From an uncultured Rhodocyclaceae bacterium (GTDB lineage: Bacteria > Pseudomonadota > Gammaproteobacteria > Burkholderiales > Rhodocyclaceae), in NCBI GenBank assembly GCA_907163225.1, contig OU015322.1, forward strand, positions 1,713,001 to 1,777,000: a stretch of DNA of 64,000 bases, read 5' to 3'. Shown here piece after piece: positions 1-8,545 of the stretch. Within the stretch, counting starts at the first letter, position 1. Every line of letters begins with the position of its first letter. Under the pieces are notes generated by a model that worked only from the letters and a program-made list of their open reading frames with translations, ran no database searches and was not told the DNA's origin. The translations under genes were made by a program, and so were the position numbers.

Positions 1-589
1 GCAGTTCGGGCGGACACCCACTTCCTGCATAAATGCCACCTTGGCCCATAGCGGACCGTGATGCGAGTCTGGTTAGATTATCTGCCTCAGCATGTAGCTG
101 TCAATGGCGCTCTGACCCGCGGCGTGAGCCATCAAATAACTGGTGGCCACCACTTACCGGCCATTGTCTAGCCAAGACGCCAATGACCGTTCAGGCCGAG
201 CACCGCGCGGTTACTCACGCTGTCGTCTGTGGGGCCAGACCCAATGCTTGGTATTTCAGCTCCGTAGACGTGGCCTCAGTGGTGAGGCCACGTCTTTTGC
301 TCAATACACAGATGCGCAGGGACTCCCAAGCGCCGTCTCGTTCTTCCACTGCGTTGCCCGCCAATGGCTGTCTGGCTATTGCCCAATCCATTCTTGCCTA
401 AAGCCTCCAGCGCACCATTGAAAAAATATTTTTCGAAGCCTCTTATGAGGGAAAGGCGCAACTCTGTCGAGAAGGTCATTGAAACCCAGTCCAACGGGAA
501 TCGATAGGCAACCAAGCCGGAGGCTGCACAGCAGCACATTCGAGATAGTCGCGATTTCCCCGGACTTTAATTTTTCCCGAGGAATTGTG
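1..589. other. Left-edge stretch without a recognisable gene
   Basis: Several short open frames cross this stretch on both strands, but none has a recognisable domain, a convincing ribosome binding site or a partner, so I do not call a gene. The only clear structure is a 13-bp perfect hairpin at 266-295, listed separately. The stretch probably belongs to the same integrative element as the genes to its right, because no tRNA-end repeat that would mark the element boundary is visible here. Confidence 0.4.
266..298 (+). terminator. Hairpin with short T-run, terminator-like
   Basis: A perfect 13-bp inverted repeat (266-278 with 283-295, loop GTGG) is followed directly by TTTT. This is the form of a Rho-independent terminator reading on the plus strand. 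The gene it would end is not visible and may start left of the window. The T-run is short, so termination is uncertain. Confidence 0.5.
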
Positions 590-1663
590 ATGAACAAGAT
601 CGATATGGCTACATTCGCGGCACTGGGCCATGAGTGCATGAAATCTACGGCGTTTTCGGAAAAGGGCGATACGCATTACACGCTGATCGCCACACGTGAC
701 ACTGAGGTGGTAAGGCATCTCATCGGCATTCAGCGGATTGGGTTAGCGATGATCAATTCAATCGCCCCGCCATTTGAGTGGCGCGTGCTGAAGAATGGTG
801 AAGGAGCAATTTTCAAGGACACCCTAGGGGATTGGGTGTTTGGATTGCTGACTTTCCTGGATCGCGAAGAGTTTTCCGAATCGTTTCCGCTTCACGAGTT
901 CAACCCTGTCTCCAGGCGCCTATTGGAGATGATTGATGAGCGTCAGTTGATCGACAAGGTGAGATCCCCTGGGTGGCAAATCAGTAACGATGCAAAGCGC
1001 TCGCTGATGGCCGAACTGAACCGCTTCGTTATTGACTTCCGGGAGGAGTTTCACCAAGAAGAACTTGAGGCGCGCATGAAAAACTATCTGGCACGTTCGA
1101 CCCAGATTGAGCAGGGGCTGCGGAGCCTGATCAGCGACGCCGTTGAGCGTACTCCGCACATCATGGCAATTCGTATGGATCTCGCCTACAAGCCCCTGGC
1201 ATCGCTGCCCGATGGCCCGGAGTCCTTGGATCTCGACGAGGCGAACTCACATCGAGACGAGTTGCTAATGATTGCCAGAGAGTACTTCGGGGAATCCCTC
1301 CTGTCGTGTGCCTGGAAGCTCGAGCACTGCCGGGAGAAAGGCTATGGCTTCCATATGCTGTTCATTTTCGATGGACGCAAGGAATCGGATGATCTTGCAA
1401 ACGCAAGATTGATCAGTGATGTCTGGGATGTCAGGGTGACCAAGGATGCAGGTATCCACCTTTGCTACAACGCGAACGACAAAGTCTCCGAAACGTATGG
1501 CCTAGGTGTGATTTCCTGCTCCGACACTGAAGCCCTATCCCACTTTACTGAGCAGGTCGTAAGCTCAATGGCCAGGACAGATTATTTCCTGAAGATTCGG
1601 TCTGAACTGGCCGAGCAGGCATTTGGAATGGCGAGCTTTAATCCCAAATGTCACACGACCTGA
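590..1663 (+). CDS. YagK/YfjJ (inovirus Gp2) family protein, copy 1
   Basis: 357 residues. The C-terminal half has the pattern of the YagK_YfjJ_C / inovirus Gp2 family: HIMAIRMDLAYKP, then AWKLEHCREKGYGFHMLFIFDG. This family is found in CP4-type prophages and in filamentous phages, where Gp2 is the rolling-circle replication initiator. The ATG at 590 follows GAGGA at a proper distance and is preferred over the longer open frame from 479. It is clearly paralogous to the protein at 2614-3675, with an AlpA-like gene between them. A replication role for this element is inferred from the family; the catalytic residues were not verified. Confidence 0.7.
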   Translation: MNKIDMATFAALGHECMKSTAFSEKGDTHYTLIATRDTEVVRHLIGIQRIGLAMINSIAPPFEWRVLKNGEGAIFKDTLGDWVFGLLTFLDREEFSESFPLHEFNPVSRRLLEMIDERQLIDKVRSPGWQISNDAKRSLMAELNRFVIDFREEFHQEELEARMKNYLARSTQIEQGLRSLISDAVERTPHIMAIRMDLAYKPLASLPDGPESLDLDEANSHRDELLMIAREYFGESLLSCAWKLEHCREKGYGFHMLFIFDGRKESDDLANARLISDVWDVRVTKDAGIHLCYNANDKVSETYGLGVISCSDTEALSHFTEQVVSSMARTDYFLKIRSELAEQAFGMASFNPKCHTT

Positions 1664-1728
1664 CAAAGACTCTACCTGGTGCAGGTTACTTGTGGTTTTG
1701 AATCAGCAGTACAGAAACAATCCCACGA

Positions 1729-1759
1729 CCTGACACCCCAAACGGAATGGGGTGTCAGG
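1729..1759. repeat. 12-bp perfect stem-loop between Gp2-like gene and alpA
   Basis: CCTGACACCCCA at 1729-1740 pairs perfectly with TGGGGTGTCAGG at 1748-1759 across a 7-base loop. There is no T-run, so a classical terminator is unlikely. Given the neighbouring Gp2-like proteins, a double-strand origin hairpin is possible but unproven. Confidence 0.5.
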
Positions 1760-1842
1760 CACAAATCGTGTCGGGTGGTTAGGCAGAATCGATGAGTCTC
1801 AGGCCAAAAACTCGGGGGAACTAACTTTTCAGGCTTTTTCCT

Positions 1843-1856
1843 ACTAACTTTCCACC
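1843..1856 (+). repeat. ACTAACTTTCCACC repeat, copy 1
   Basis: A 14-base direct repeat, identical to 2321-2334. The two copies bracket the AlpA-like gene, 478 bp apart. Its role is unknown; an operator or excisionase-binding site is conceivable. Confidence 0.5.
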
Positions 1857-2088
1857 CAACAACCCCCTCCATCGCATTGCTTCGGTGGGGAAGGTGCTTT
1901 CTAGCAGGCGATAACTGACACAGCATCACGGTCAGACTGCTTTCGGTTGCCAAGGAGGTTGGCCTTCGCTTCAGAGGATTCAGTTCGGGAACCGCATATT
2001 TTTTTAATGGCAGCACGGTGATCGCAATGCCCGAATCGAATCTTTAAAGTGCCCTCCATCACATCATTGCTGCAATCGGAGAGAAGAC

Positions 2089-2325
2089 ATGTCAAACCAA
2101 AACCAGGGTACTCGGAGGGTGTTGCGCATCAAGGAAGTTTGCGAACGTACCGGACTTTCACGGAGCGGAATCTACGATCGCCTGAACCCGGGGTCCAAGT
2201 ACTACCAGCCAGACTTTCCGAAGCGCTTCAAGCTCGGTGTCCATTCGGTTGGCTGGGACTCTGCGGAAATCGAGCGTTGGATTGCTGAACGGAAGGAGAA
2301 CGGTATTGTTGGAACAGGTCACTAA
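2089..2325 (+). CDS. AlpA-family regulator / excisionase-like protein
   Basis: 78 residues with the typical AlpA order: RVLRIKEVCERTGLSRSGIY forms a MerR-like helix-turn-helix near residues 10-29, then FPKRFKLG and a terminal VGWDSAEIERWIAER. AlpA proteins of CP4-57 and P4-type elements switch on the integrase/excision genes or act as recombination directionality factors. GGAGAG precedes the ATG. It sits between two Gp2-like genes and shares the element with a P4-type integrase, matching the usual context. Which promoter it controls is not visible. Confidence 0.85.
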   Translation: MSNQNQGTRRVLRIKEVCERTGLSRSGIYDRLNPGSKYYQPDFPKRFKLGVHSVGWDSAEIERWIAERKENGIVGTGH

Positions 2326-2334
2326 CTTTCCACC
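2321..2334 (+). repeat. ACTAACTTTCCACC repeat, copy 2
   Basis: Second exact copy of the 14-base repeat seen at 1843-1856. It overlaps the last codons and stop of the AlpA-like gene. Confidence 0.5.
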
Positions 2335-2613
2335 AGAATAATCAAGCTATAGAACAAAACCGCCAAGGATTTGGGTTGATATTTCCTTGGCCGACGTCTA
2401 AAAGCTCTTGGAGTATATGTTATTGAATTTAATTAATTAAACAAGCAGTAGGGATTGAGTGGTTTTAAATAGATAAGTTATTCGACTTACGTTGAGTTTA
2501 TGGTAGTTCGTTGGCGAAACGTAATGGCCTTATTATCTAACCATGGAATTAGCGAGTGAATAACCAATTTGAGCGCAGTAAATTATTACTTCGCTATGCA
2601 TTAGGTGAGGGAG

Positions 2614-3675
2614 ATGAAACAAGATATTTATGATCAGATTGCTATAGCGTTCCTGAAGTCAACTGCGACTTACAGAAAAAATAGCCAAGATGAAGTTGAG
2701 CTGGTTTTTACTAGCGAAGCAACGGCTGCTAAAGCAGTAATTAAACTACTGTCTTTCTGCATAGATATGGCCAGAACGAAATCAGTATTGTTCAAATCGA
2801 AAGCGCCAAACAGAAAAAATACGCAGATTTTTAATAATAAACTAGGAGATACGCTTCTTACCTTCCTACTAGATCTCGACTTCGATGAGTTGCGAGCCTA
2901 TTTTCCGAAGCATGTCTTCAACCCCATGCTTGATCGGATGATCCTCATGCTCAAAGAGCGTGAGCTGGTTGAAAAAGCAAGATCGCCAAATTGGCGAATT
3001 AATCCTATTGCTGAACAAGATTTTGTAGATAGCCTGAACGAATTTGTTGATGCCTATCAAGAAGAGATCAACGGAAAAGATTTTAAGGTCGTGCTGAAAA
3101 ACTACCAGAGACGATCAAGAAAAAATGAAAAGCAGTTACGAGGCCTCATTGACAATGTTTTTGCTGCCTATCCCAAGGTTATGGTGATCCGTGTTGACGT
3201 CGCATACAAGGAGAACCACAGCTCAATGCATGGCTATGAGAAGGAATTGACACTGGCCCAGGTTCGAGATCATCGGAAGAAGCTACTGAAGCAAATTAAC
3301 AAAAAATTTAGCGACTCGTTGATAACCTACGCCTGGAAACTCGAATATGGCCTGAAAAAAGGCTATCACCATCACTTTTTGATTTTTCTGGATGGGGCGA
3401 AGCTTCGGCAGGACGTCGTGATCGGGAAAATTATTGGTGATACTTGGGCGAACGTCGCAACAGAGGGGCTCGGGATGTATTACAACTGCAATGGAAAAAA
3501 AGAAAACTACAAGGAGTTGTGTGTGGGAGTTTTTGGCCGGGGGGATATTGAGATGATCCGTACGCTTAAAGACGGTGTTGCAACCTATATGTCAAAGGTG
3601 GATTTTTTCATGAAGTTCGATTGGGACACTAGGTTTCGTAGTTTTGGCAAGGGCGCCATACCAAAACAAAAATAA
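2614..3675 (+). CDS. YagK/YfjJ (inovirus Gp2) family protein, copy 2
   Basis: 353 residues, paralogous to the protein at 590-1663 along its whole length: ...MVIRVDVAYKEN... and TYAWKLEYGLKKGYHHHFLI line up with the equivalent blocks there. The YHHHF block resembles the histidine motif of rolling-circle initiators. Base composition is visibly more AT-rich than copy 1, so the two are unlikely to be a recent duplication and may have been acquired separately. The ATG at 2614 is preferred because AGGTGAGG lies upstream; a GTG at 2605 is the alternative. About 280 bp of AT-rich sequence without a gene precede it. Confidence 0.7.
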   Translation: MKQDIYDQIAIAFLKSTATYRKNSQDEVELVFTSEATAAKAVIKLLSFCIDMARTKSVLFKSKAPNRKNTQIFNNKLGDTLLTFLLDLDFDELRAYFPKHVFNPMLDRMILMLKERELVEKARSPNWRINPIAEQDFVDSLNEFVDAYQEEINGKDFKVVLKNYQRRSRKNEKQLRGLIDNVFAAYPKVMVIRVDVAYKENHSSMHGYEKELTLAQVRDHRKKLLKQINKKFSDSLITYAWKLEYGLKKGYHHHFLIFLDGAKLRQDVVIGKIIGDTWANVATEGLGMYYNCNGKKENYKELCVGVFGRGDIEMIRTLKDGVATYMSKVDFFMKFDWDTRFRSFGKGAIPKQK

Positions 3676-3746
3676 ATAACTTAAATTCGGTAACAAATAA
3701 AGCAATCGAGATATTAAAAAATAAAATCAAGAGTAGTGATCTGTAT

Positions 3747-4496
3747 TTATAATCCGAAATTACTATTTGGGTCGCTGCTTTTTTCAGACAAGTCATGTAT
3801 TGCGTTATTCGGATCGGCCGAGTTATCAACGAAAGCCTTGATGATGCGTTGATCTTGGCGTAGGCATACTTTGACCCAGGGGAGAATGTTTTCATACAAA
3901 GGGAAAGATTGGCCAATTGCCTCATGAAACTTTTCAAGGCGTGGAATGGCAATATTAAGCATCTGCTTTCTGTTTTTCCATCCACCGCCAAGAGGATTCT
4001 CGATGATCTTTATGAGTTCATCTTTCATTGCTCCTGTTTCTCTGGCCGATTTGTTTTTCCCGCCTTTTTGTTTTGCCTCAATGCTTTGCAATTCTGCTTC
4101 AATCTGTCGCATTACGGATTCTCGCGTATCTAATAGTCCTCTGTAGTACCGTGATTGAGCGTAGTAATACCAGGCTGCATCACTATTGGACTGTTCAAGA
4201 TAATGGAGCGCCATACCGAGATATTGAATATAAGCATAATAATAGGCCTCTTCCCTAGGCGCTTTGCTGTATTCGACGTTGTGTTTTATACCCTCATCCG
4301 GGTACGCCTTGCCTGCGTCATTCTTTGCTTTTGCTGCCATCACCTCATCGAGAAATGCTTGATGATTTTCAGGAGGGTCTGATGGATAAAGCATTTCTTT
4401 CAGAAGCGCAGCAAGCGACTTTGGGAGGCTGTTCTCGTAGCTCAAAATAATGGGAGGAAATTTCATGACGGACTCTGATATTAGATAGGGAGACAC
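3747..4496 (-). CDS. Hypothetical protein of the tRNA-Phe element
   Basis: 249 residues from a GTG at 4496; an ATG at 4466 (MKFPPIILSYENSLPK) is an alternative start. I do not recognise a family. It is soluble, with an alanine/tyrosine-rich stretch around residues 80-125 (EEAYYYAYIQYLG, AAWYYYAQSRYYRGLL) that reads like a helical repeat, then a lysine-rich linker and a further helical region. It lies directly downstream of the integrase on the same strand, 14 bases apart, so the two may be co-transcribed. AT-rich composition suggests recent arrival. Confidence 0.55.
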   Translation of the reverse strand: MSPYLISESVMKFPPIILSYENSLPKSLAALLKEMLYPSDPPENHQAFLDEVMAAKAKNDAGKAYPDEGIKHNVEYSKAPREEAYYYAYIQYLGMALHYLEQSNSDAAWYYYAQSRYYRGLLDTRESVMRQIEAELQSIEAKQKGGKNKSARETGAMKDELIKIIENPLGGGWKNRKQMLNIAIPRLEKFHEAIGQSFPLYENILPWVKVCLRQDQRIIKAFVDNSADPNNAIHDLSEKSSDPNSNFGL

Positions 4497-4510
4497 AAGA
4501 CCTGCTTCTG

Positions 4511-5740
4511 CTATGACCGAGGGTCTGCGAGCACAGGAGTCAGAAGGGCAGTCTGTTTATCTGTAGCCTTCAGCCTTTCAAGAAAATCCGCCCACGTTTG
4601 CATCATAGCCTTCCGCTCCTTTATAAACTTGGTGCGGTTATACGCCGTACCTAAGGCATCAGGAACGCTATGTGCGAGCTGGTGCTCAATGACGACGGGA
4701 TCGAAATGCAACTCCTCATGCAGAATTGTCCGTGCCATTGCACGAAAGCCATGACCGGTTATGTCTTTTTGAGTGTCATAGCCAAGTCGACGCAAAGCCG
4801 CGTTCACGGTGTTTTCCGACATAGGCCGTTGCGGATCTCTTCCTGCAAACACATAGCGACCATGTCCTGTAAGCACGTGCAAATCTCTGAGGATTGCTAC
4901 AGCCTGAGATGCAAGCGGAACCAGGTGCGCTGTATCTGTCTTTGTTGCGGTGTAACTCCACTGCCCAGAATCAAGATCAATATGCTCCCACTCCGCCTTG
5001 CGCAATTCACCAGGGCGGACAAAAAACAAGGGCGCTAGCTTCAGGGCACAAAGAACAACGTAGCTTCCCTTAAAGTCATCGAAGGAACGCAACAGCTTGG
5101 CTACGCCTGCTGGATCAATAATGGCCGCGAAATGCCGTCCTTTGACGGGAGGCAGAGCTCCCCGCAAGTCGGTCGACGGGTCTCTTTCGCACAAACCGTG
5201 TGCCACTGCATACCGAAAAATCTGACTGCAGTTCTGCAATGCGCGGTGAGCGGTTTCCAGGACACCACGACTCTCTGTTTTTTTGATTGCGCGCAGCAAC
5301 TCAGCAGCTTTTATCTCGGCAATCGGTCGTGCGCCAAGCCAGGGGAAGACATCTCGCTCCAATCGGCGAATGATCTTGACTGCGTGACTTTCAGCCCAGT
5401 TTGGAGAAAACTTGGCAAACCACTCACGAGCAACAACCTCGAAACTGTTCTCCGCGCGCTCTGAACGAGCTGCCTTCTGAATCTTCCGATTTTCACCCGG
5501 ATCAATTCCGTCAGCCAGCAGTCGCTTGGCCTCGTCACGCCTGTCGCGAGCGGATTTCAACCCAACATCCGGATAAACCCCCATGGAAAGGGTTTTCCTC
5601 TTGCCGGCAAAGCGGTAATCCAGCCGCCACCACTTTGCTCCATTGGGTTTCAGAAGCAAATACAAGCCACCACCATCGGCCAATTTGATCGGCTTTTCTG
5701 GCGGCTTTGCGTTGCGAATAGAGGTATCGGAGAGCGGCAT
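4511..5740 (-). CDS. P4-type tyrosine integrase
   Basis: 409 residues. The N-terminus (MPLSDTSIRNAKPPEKPIKL ...GGLYLLLKPNGAKWWRLDYR) is the arm-binding DUF4102 domain of P4-type integrases, followed by a core-binding domain and a catalytic domain. Catalytic residues are visible: Arg in FFVRPGELRKAEW, His-x-x-Arg in HGFRAMART, a later His in EHQLAHSVPDA, and Tyr in GTAYNRTKF. The gene begins 163 bases from the tRNA-Phe 3' end and reads away from it, the standard layout for a tRNA-targeting island. Repeated TACCGTCA motifs sit just upstream. It should catalyse integration and excision of the element to its left. Confidence 0.93.
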   Translation of the reverse strand: MPLSDTSIRNAKPPEKPIKLADGGGLYLLLKPNGAKWWRLDYRFAGKRKTLSMGVYPDVGLKSARDRRDEAKRLLADGIDPGENRKIQKAARSERAENSFEVVAREWFAKFSPNWAESHAVKIIRRLERDVFPWLGARPIAEIKAAELLRAIKKTESRGVLETAHRALQNCSQIFRYAVAHGLCERDPSTDLRGALPPVKGRHFAAIIDPAGVAKLLRSFDDFKGSYVVLCALKLAPLFFVRPGELRKAEWEHIDLDSGQWSYTATKTDTAHLVPLASQAVAILRDLHVLTGHGRYVFAGRDPQRPMSENTVNAALRRLGYDTQKDITGHGFRAMARTILHEELHFDPVVIEHQLAHSVPDALGTAYNRTKFIKERKAMMQTWADFLERLKATDKQTALLTPVLADPRS

Positions 5741-5800
5741 GACGGTAACACCTTCACGTTAACTGCGAGTTACCGTCAAATCTACCGTCACTTACCGTCA
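5740..5800. promoter_or_regulatory. TACCGTCA repeats, putative integrase arm/Xis sites
   Basis: Three direct copies of TACCGTCA (5771-5778, 5783-5790, 5793-5800) and one inverted copy at 5740-5747 cluster between the integrase start and tRNA-Phe. This is where arm-type or excisionase sites are expected; the binding protein is inferred. Confidence 0.5.
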
Positions 5801-5903
5801 GATTGCAATAGACGGCTTTGGACTGCTCAGGACGTTAAAAAGGCCAGAACCCTTGTGTTTGCTTGGGTTTCTGGCCTTCTTCGGACTGCTTACTACTGAA
5901 TTT

Positions 5904-5979
5904 TGGTGGCCAATCGCGGAATCGAACCACGGACACGCGGATTTTCAATCCGCTGCTCTACCAACTGAGCTAATTGGCC
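5904..5979 (-). tRNA. tRNA-Phe (GAA)
   Basis: On the minus strand the sequence folds as a standard tRNA: acceptor GGCCAAT/ATTGGCC, D-arm AGCTCAGTTGGTAGAGC, anticodon stem-loop with TTGAAAA (anticodon GAA), T-arm with GGTTCGATTCC, and an encoded CCA at 5904-5906. Its 3' end faces the P4-type integrase, so it is very likely the attachment site of the left-hand element. The element-side sequence keeps the tRNA intact. Confidence 0.95.
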
Positions 5980-6044
5980 AAACGAGGGCGCATTATACCG
6001 ATCAGTCCGCTGCTTCGCAACCGAATCTAGCCACTTTCGAGGGC

Positions 6045-7580
6045 TCATGTACCGATAGGAGGCGATTGGCGGTATAGCTCAGAGAAATCATCGGGGGGTG
6101 GCATTGGCGGTAGCGGGGGGTGCCAGGTTGCAAAAGCAACGCGGGCTACCGCCCCTCGTCCGCGAGGATTCGGGCGCAAGCTGGCACGTGAATTGTGCTG
6201 CATGGCTATTTCCTGAACGATCGCAAGCCCGAGACCGCTGCCTTCGGTTGAGGCATCGTCAGCCCGATAGAATCGTTCGAAGACCAGCTCGGACTGCTCT
6301 TCGCTAATACCGACGCCATTGTCTTCGACTTCGAGCAGCACGGTGGCGTGATTGACTAGCACCCGACAGGTCACATGTCCGCCTGCGAGGGTATAGCGCA
6401 GGGCGTTGTCGAGCAGATTTTTGGCCAACTCCCTGAGCAAAAACGGATTCCCCAGAACCATTGCAGCGCCATCGGACTCGAATCCGAGATCGATATCCTT
6501 TTCAATCGCTACTGTTACCCAGTCTGCAACCACATCACGGATCAAGGTGGCCAGATCCAGCGGCTCGTGTTTTTGCTGGGCCGCTTCACCACTTTCGGTT
6601 CGTGCCAGGGTTAGCAACTGGTTGATCAACCTCCCGGCACGATCGACACCGGTTGCGATCTGGCGCAAGGCGTGGCGCAGCGCTTCTGGGTCGGTTTCTC
6701 GAATGGCAAACTGTGCTTGAGTTTTCAGCCCGGTCAGCGGCGTGCGCATCTGGTGAGCGGCATCGGCAACGAAACGCTGCTGTGCTGCGACGCCGCGCTT
6801 GACCCTTTCCAGCATCTCGTTGAAAGCTTCAACCAGAGGCTCCAGTTCTTCGGGTACGCGCCGGGTAGCGATTGGCGAGAGGTCATCGGGTTCACGGGCT
6901 TCGATTGTCTTGCGCAGGCGGGTCAGCGGTCGCAGACCACGTGACAATCCAAACCAGACGAGCATGACGGCCAGCGGGATGATGATGAATTGCGGCAGGA
7001 TAACGCTGGCGACAATCTTGTTGGCCAACTGGCTTCGTTTGTCGGTGGTTTCGCCAACCTCGACGATGATCCATTGCGCCGGGGTCATCTGTGGCTCGGC
7101 AAGATAGGTATATGCCAGGCGCAATTCCTGCCCCTTGAAATCCCCGTCTCGCATGTAGATCTCTCCGGGCACCACCGAATCATCGCGTGGCAACTGGAAG
7201 ACGGGAAGATCCCGGTCACCTGCCAGCAATTTTCCATCAGCGCCAACAACGTGAAAATACACGCTGTCAGTTTCGTCCGCCCTGAGCAAGGCTCTGGCTG
7301 AAGCGGGCAACGACAGAATCGGCTTGCCGTTTACAAGCTTGACCTGGCGTGCGATGGCCGCGACATGCTCGCGAAGTGCCTGGTCGTAGGGATAGTTGGC
7401 GACATTGTTGGCGAAGTAATGCGTGAAGGCGATACTCAGCGGCCAGACGAACAACAAGGGGGCCAGCATCCAGTCGAGAATCTCGCCAAATAGCGAGCGC
7501 TCGATTTCGGAGACTGGCGAAGGTGGGTTATTCGCCCTGGGGTCGCTCAAGGCAGTATCCAAGACCGCGGACAGTGGCAA
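6045..7580 (-). CDS. TctE-like sensor histidine kinase
   Basis: 511 residues from 7580. A first membrane segment (MLAPLLFVWPLSIAFTHYF) is followed by a periplasmic 2CSK_N-type domain, a second membrane helix (VILPQFIIIPLAVMLVWFGL), HAMP, HisKA with phospho-acceptor His276 in AAHQMRTPL, and a HATPase domain with LLDNALRYT, VEDNGVGIS and GSGLGLAIV. It belongs to the TctE/QseC group, which senses small molecules such as tricarboxylates and phosphorylates a partner OmpR-type regulator. The open frame overlaps the end of the regulator gene by 53 bases, so a somewhat later start is possible. The ligand is not evident from the context. Confidence 0.9.
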   Translation of the reverse strand: MPLSAVLDTALSDPRANNPPSPVSEIERSLFGEILDWMLAPLLFVWPLSIAFTHYFANNVANYPYDQALREHVAAIARQVKLVNGKPILSLPASARALLRADETDSVYFHVVGADGKLLAGDRDLPVFQLPRDDSVVPGEIYMRDGDFKGQELRLAYTYLAEPQMTPAQWIIVEVGETTDKRSQLANKIVASVILPQFIIIPLAVMLVWFGLSRGLRPLTRLRKTIEAREPDDLSPIATRRVPEELEPLVEAFNEMLERVKRGVAAQQRFVADAAHQMRTPLTGLKTQAQFAIRETDPEALRHALRQIATGVDRAGRLINQLLTLARTESGEAAQQKHEPLDLATLIRDVVADWVTVAIEKDIDLGFESDGAAMVLGNPFLLRELAKNLLDNALRYTLAGGHVTCRVLVNHATVLLEVEDNGVGISEEQSELVFERFYRADDASTEGSGLGLAIVQEIAMQHNSRASLRPNPRGRGAVARVAFATWHPPLPPMPPPDDFSELYRQSPPIGT

Positions 7581-8199
7581 TCTTTACGCCGCCGGTCTCG
7601 ATCTTTTTGCGCAACCGATGAACATAGACTTCGATAGCGTTGTGACTAACTTCTTCGCCCCAGCCACAAAGGTGATCGACCAACTGGTCCTTGCTGACAA
7701 GTCGCCCCATGCGACTGAGCAACACTTCAAGAAGCCCGATTTCCCGGGCGGATAGATCAAGTGTCTCGCCGTGGATCTGTGCCACCCGACCGATCTGGTC
7801 ATAGCTCAAGGCGCCGCACAGAATAGTCGGCGAAGTGCCTGCAGAACGGCGGGTCAGCGCCCGGACGCGAGCCTCAAGTTCGGCTAGTTCAAAGGGCTTG
7901 ACCATGTAGTCGTCGGCACCCAAATCGAGACCTTTGACGCGATCTCCAGTCCCGTCTAGCGCAGTCAGGATCAAGACGGGCAAATGCGAATTCCTTGCCC
8001 TGATGCGTTTGAGCAGTTCAAGCCCGGAGAGCTTCGGCAAACCGAGGTCGAGAATAAGCAAATCATAGGAAACTGTGAGCAGCGCAGTGTCTGCATCCAT
8101 GCCATTGGGCGCCCAGTCTACGGCATACCCGCCCTGGCGCAGGGAGCGGCAAAGCCCATCAGCAATGATGGTGTCGTCTTCAGCAATAAGGATGCGCAT
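7528..8199 (-). CDS. OmpR-family response regulator, partner of the TctE-like kinase
   Basis: 223 residues. The receiver domain has the acidic pair E7-D8-D9, phospho-acceptor Asp51 in LLILDLGLP, Thr in LTALDG and Lys in YMVKPFE; the C-terminal winged helix includes SAREIGLLEVLLSR and YVHRLRKKI. It is the first gene of a two-gene operon with the kinase and should act as its DNA-binding output. Targets are unknown; no transport operon adjoins it to give a hint, although actP lies beyond about 350 bases in the same orientation. Confidence 0.93.
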   Translation of the reverse strand: MRILIAEDDTIIADGLCRSLRQGGYAVDWAPNGMDADTALLTVSYDLLILDLGLPKLSGLELLKRIRARNSHLPVLILTALDGTGDRVKGLDLGADDYMVKPFELAELEARVRALTRRSAGTSPTILCGALSYDQIGRVAQIHGETLDLSAREIGLLEVLLSRMGRLVSKDQLVDHLCGWGEEVSHNAIEVYVHRLRKKIETGGVKIATVRGLGYCLERPQGE

Positions 8200-8310
8200 G
8201 TATTGGTTTTAGCCCTCGCCGGCGTAAGAATTCTGTAAGCCTACCGCATTATTCTGGATGGGCTGTTCTCCTTTTATGGTCTTCGGAGTATGCGGCTCAG
8301 CCGCTACTCA

Positions 8311-8356
8311 GGGGGTTGTCTGATCCTGCACTAGACAATCCCCTACCGTTTTTTTC
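8311..8356 (+). terminator. Terminator-like hairpin, possibly of a small RNA
   Basis: An 11-bp stem (8311-8321 with 8333-8343, one G-T pair) is followed after five bases by a run of seven T at 8349-8355. It reads on the plus strand, divergent to the response regulator gene, with no plus-strand protein gene before it. Confidence 0.45.
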
Positions 8357-8460
8357 CCGCTAAACCCATAGAGTCTATCAAATATTTTGCACTGCGATTT
8401 CCGCAGCGCACAAGCACGTCCGTTTTTGGGGCGGTGCCCCATGGTAGCTAGGACAACCTC

Positions 8461-8490
8461 ACGGTCAACCGGAAAAAACACACAAAATCC
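8461..8490 (+). repeat. Dispersed repeat, copy 1
   Basis: Contains the core GGTCAACCGGAAAAA at 8463-8477, followed by an A-rich tail. Located just past the actP terminator. One of seven copies in the core chromosome. Confidence 0.75.
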
Positions 8491-8494
8491 AAAA

Positions 8495-8527
8495 CAAAAA
8501 AAGCCCGGGTTGCCCCGGGCTTTTTGC
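8495..8527 (-). terminator. Rho-independent terminator of yjcH-actP
   Basis: AGCCCGGG (8502-8509) pairs with CCCGGGCT (8514-8521), with an A-run on one side and T-run on the other, so it can work both ways. It lies 19 bases after the actP stop on the minus strand. Confidence 0.85.
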
Positions 8528-8545
8528 TAACGACTGCTTGCCTGA

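Larger units (their letters stand above)
1664..2088. other. Intergenic region with hairpin and repeated motifs
   Basis: No supported gene lies here. It holds a repeat of CACGACCTGACA (about 1656 and 1723), the 12-bp hairpin at 1729-1759, and one of two copies of ACTAACTTTCCACC. It separates a replication-type gene from an AlpA-like regulator, so it is a reasonable place for an origin or an operator. Confidence 0.4.
8200..8545. other. Intergenic region between regulator and actP terminator
   Basis: No protein gene. It holds a hairpin plus T-run on the plus strand at 8311-8356, dispersed repeat copy 1 and the actP terminator. The plus-strand terminator has no visible protein gene upstream, so a small RNA starting between 8220 and 8280 is possible. 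Confidence 0.4.

Noticed and set aside
1-5740. Left attachment repeat of the tRNA-Phe element
   Set aside because: No copy of the tRNA-Phe 3' end was found, so no left boundary is claimed.
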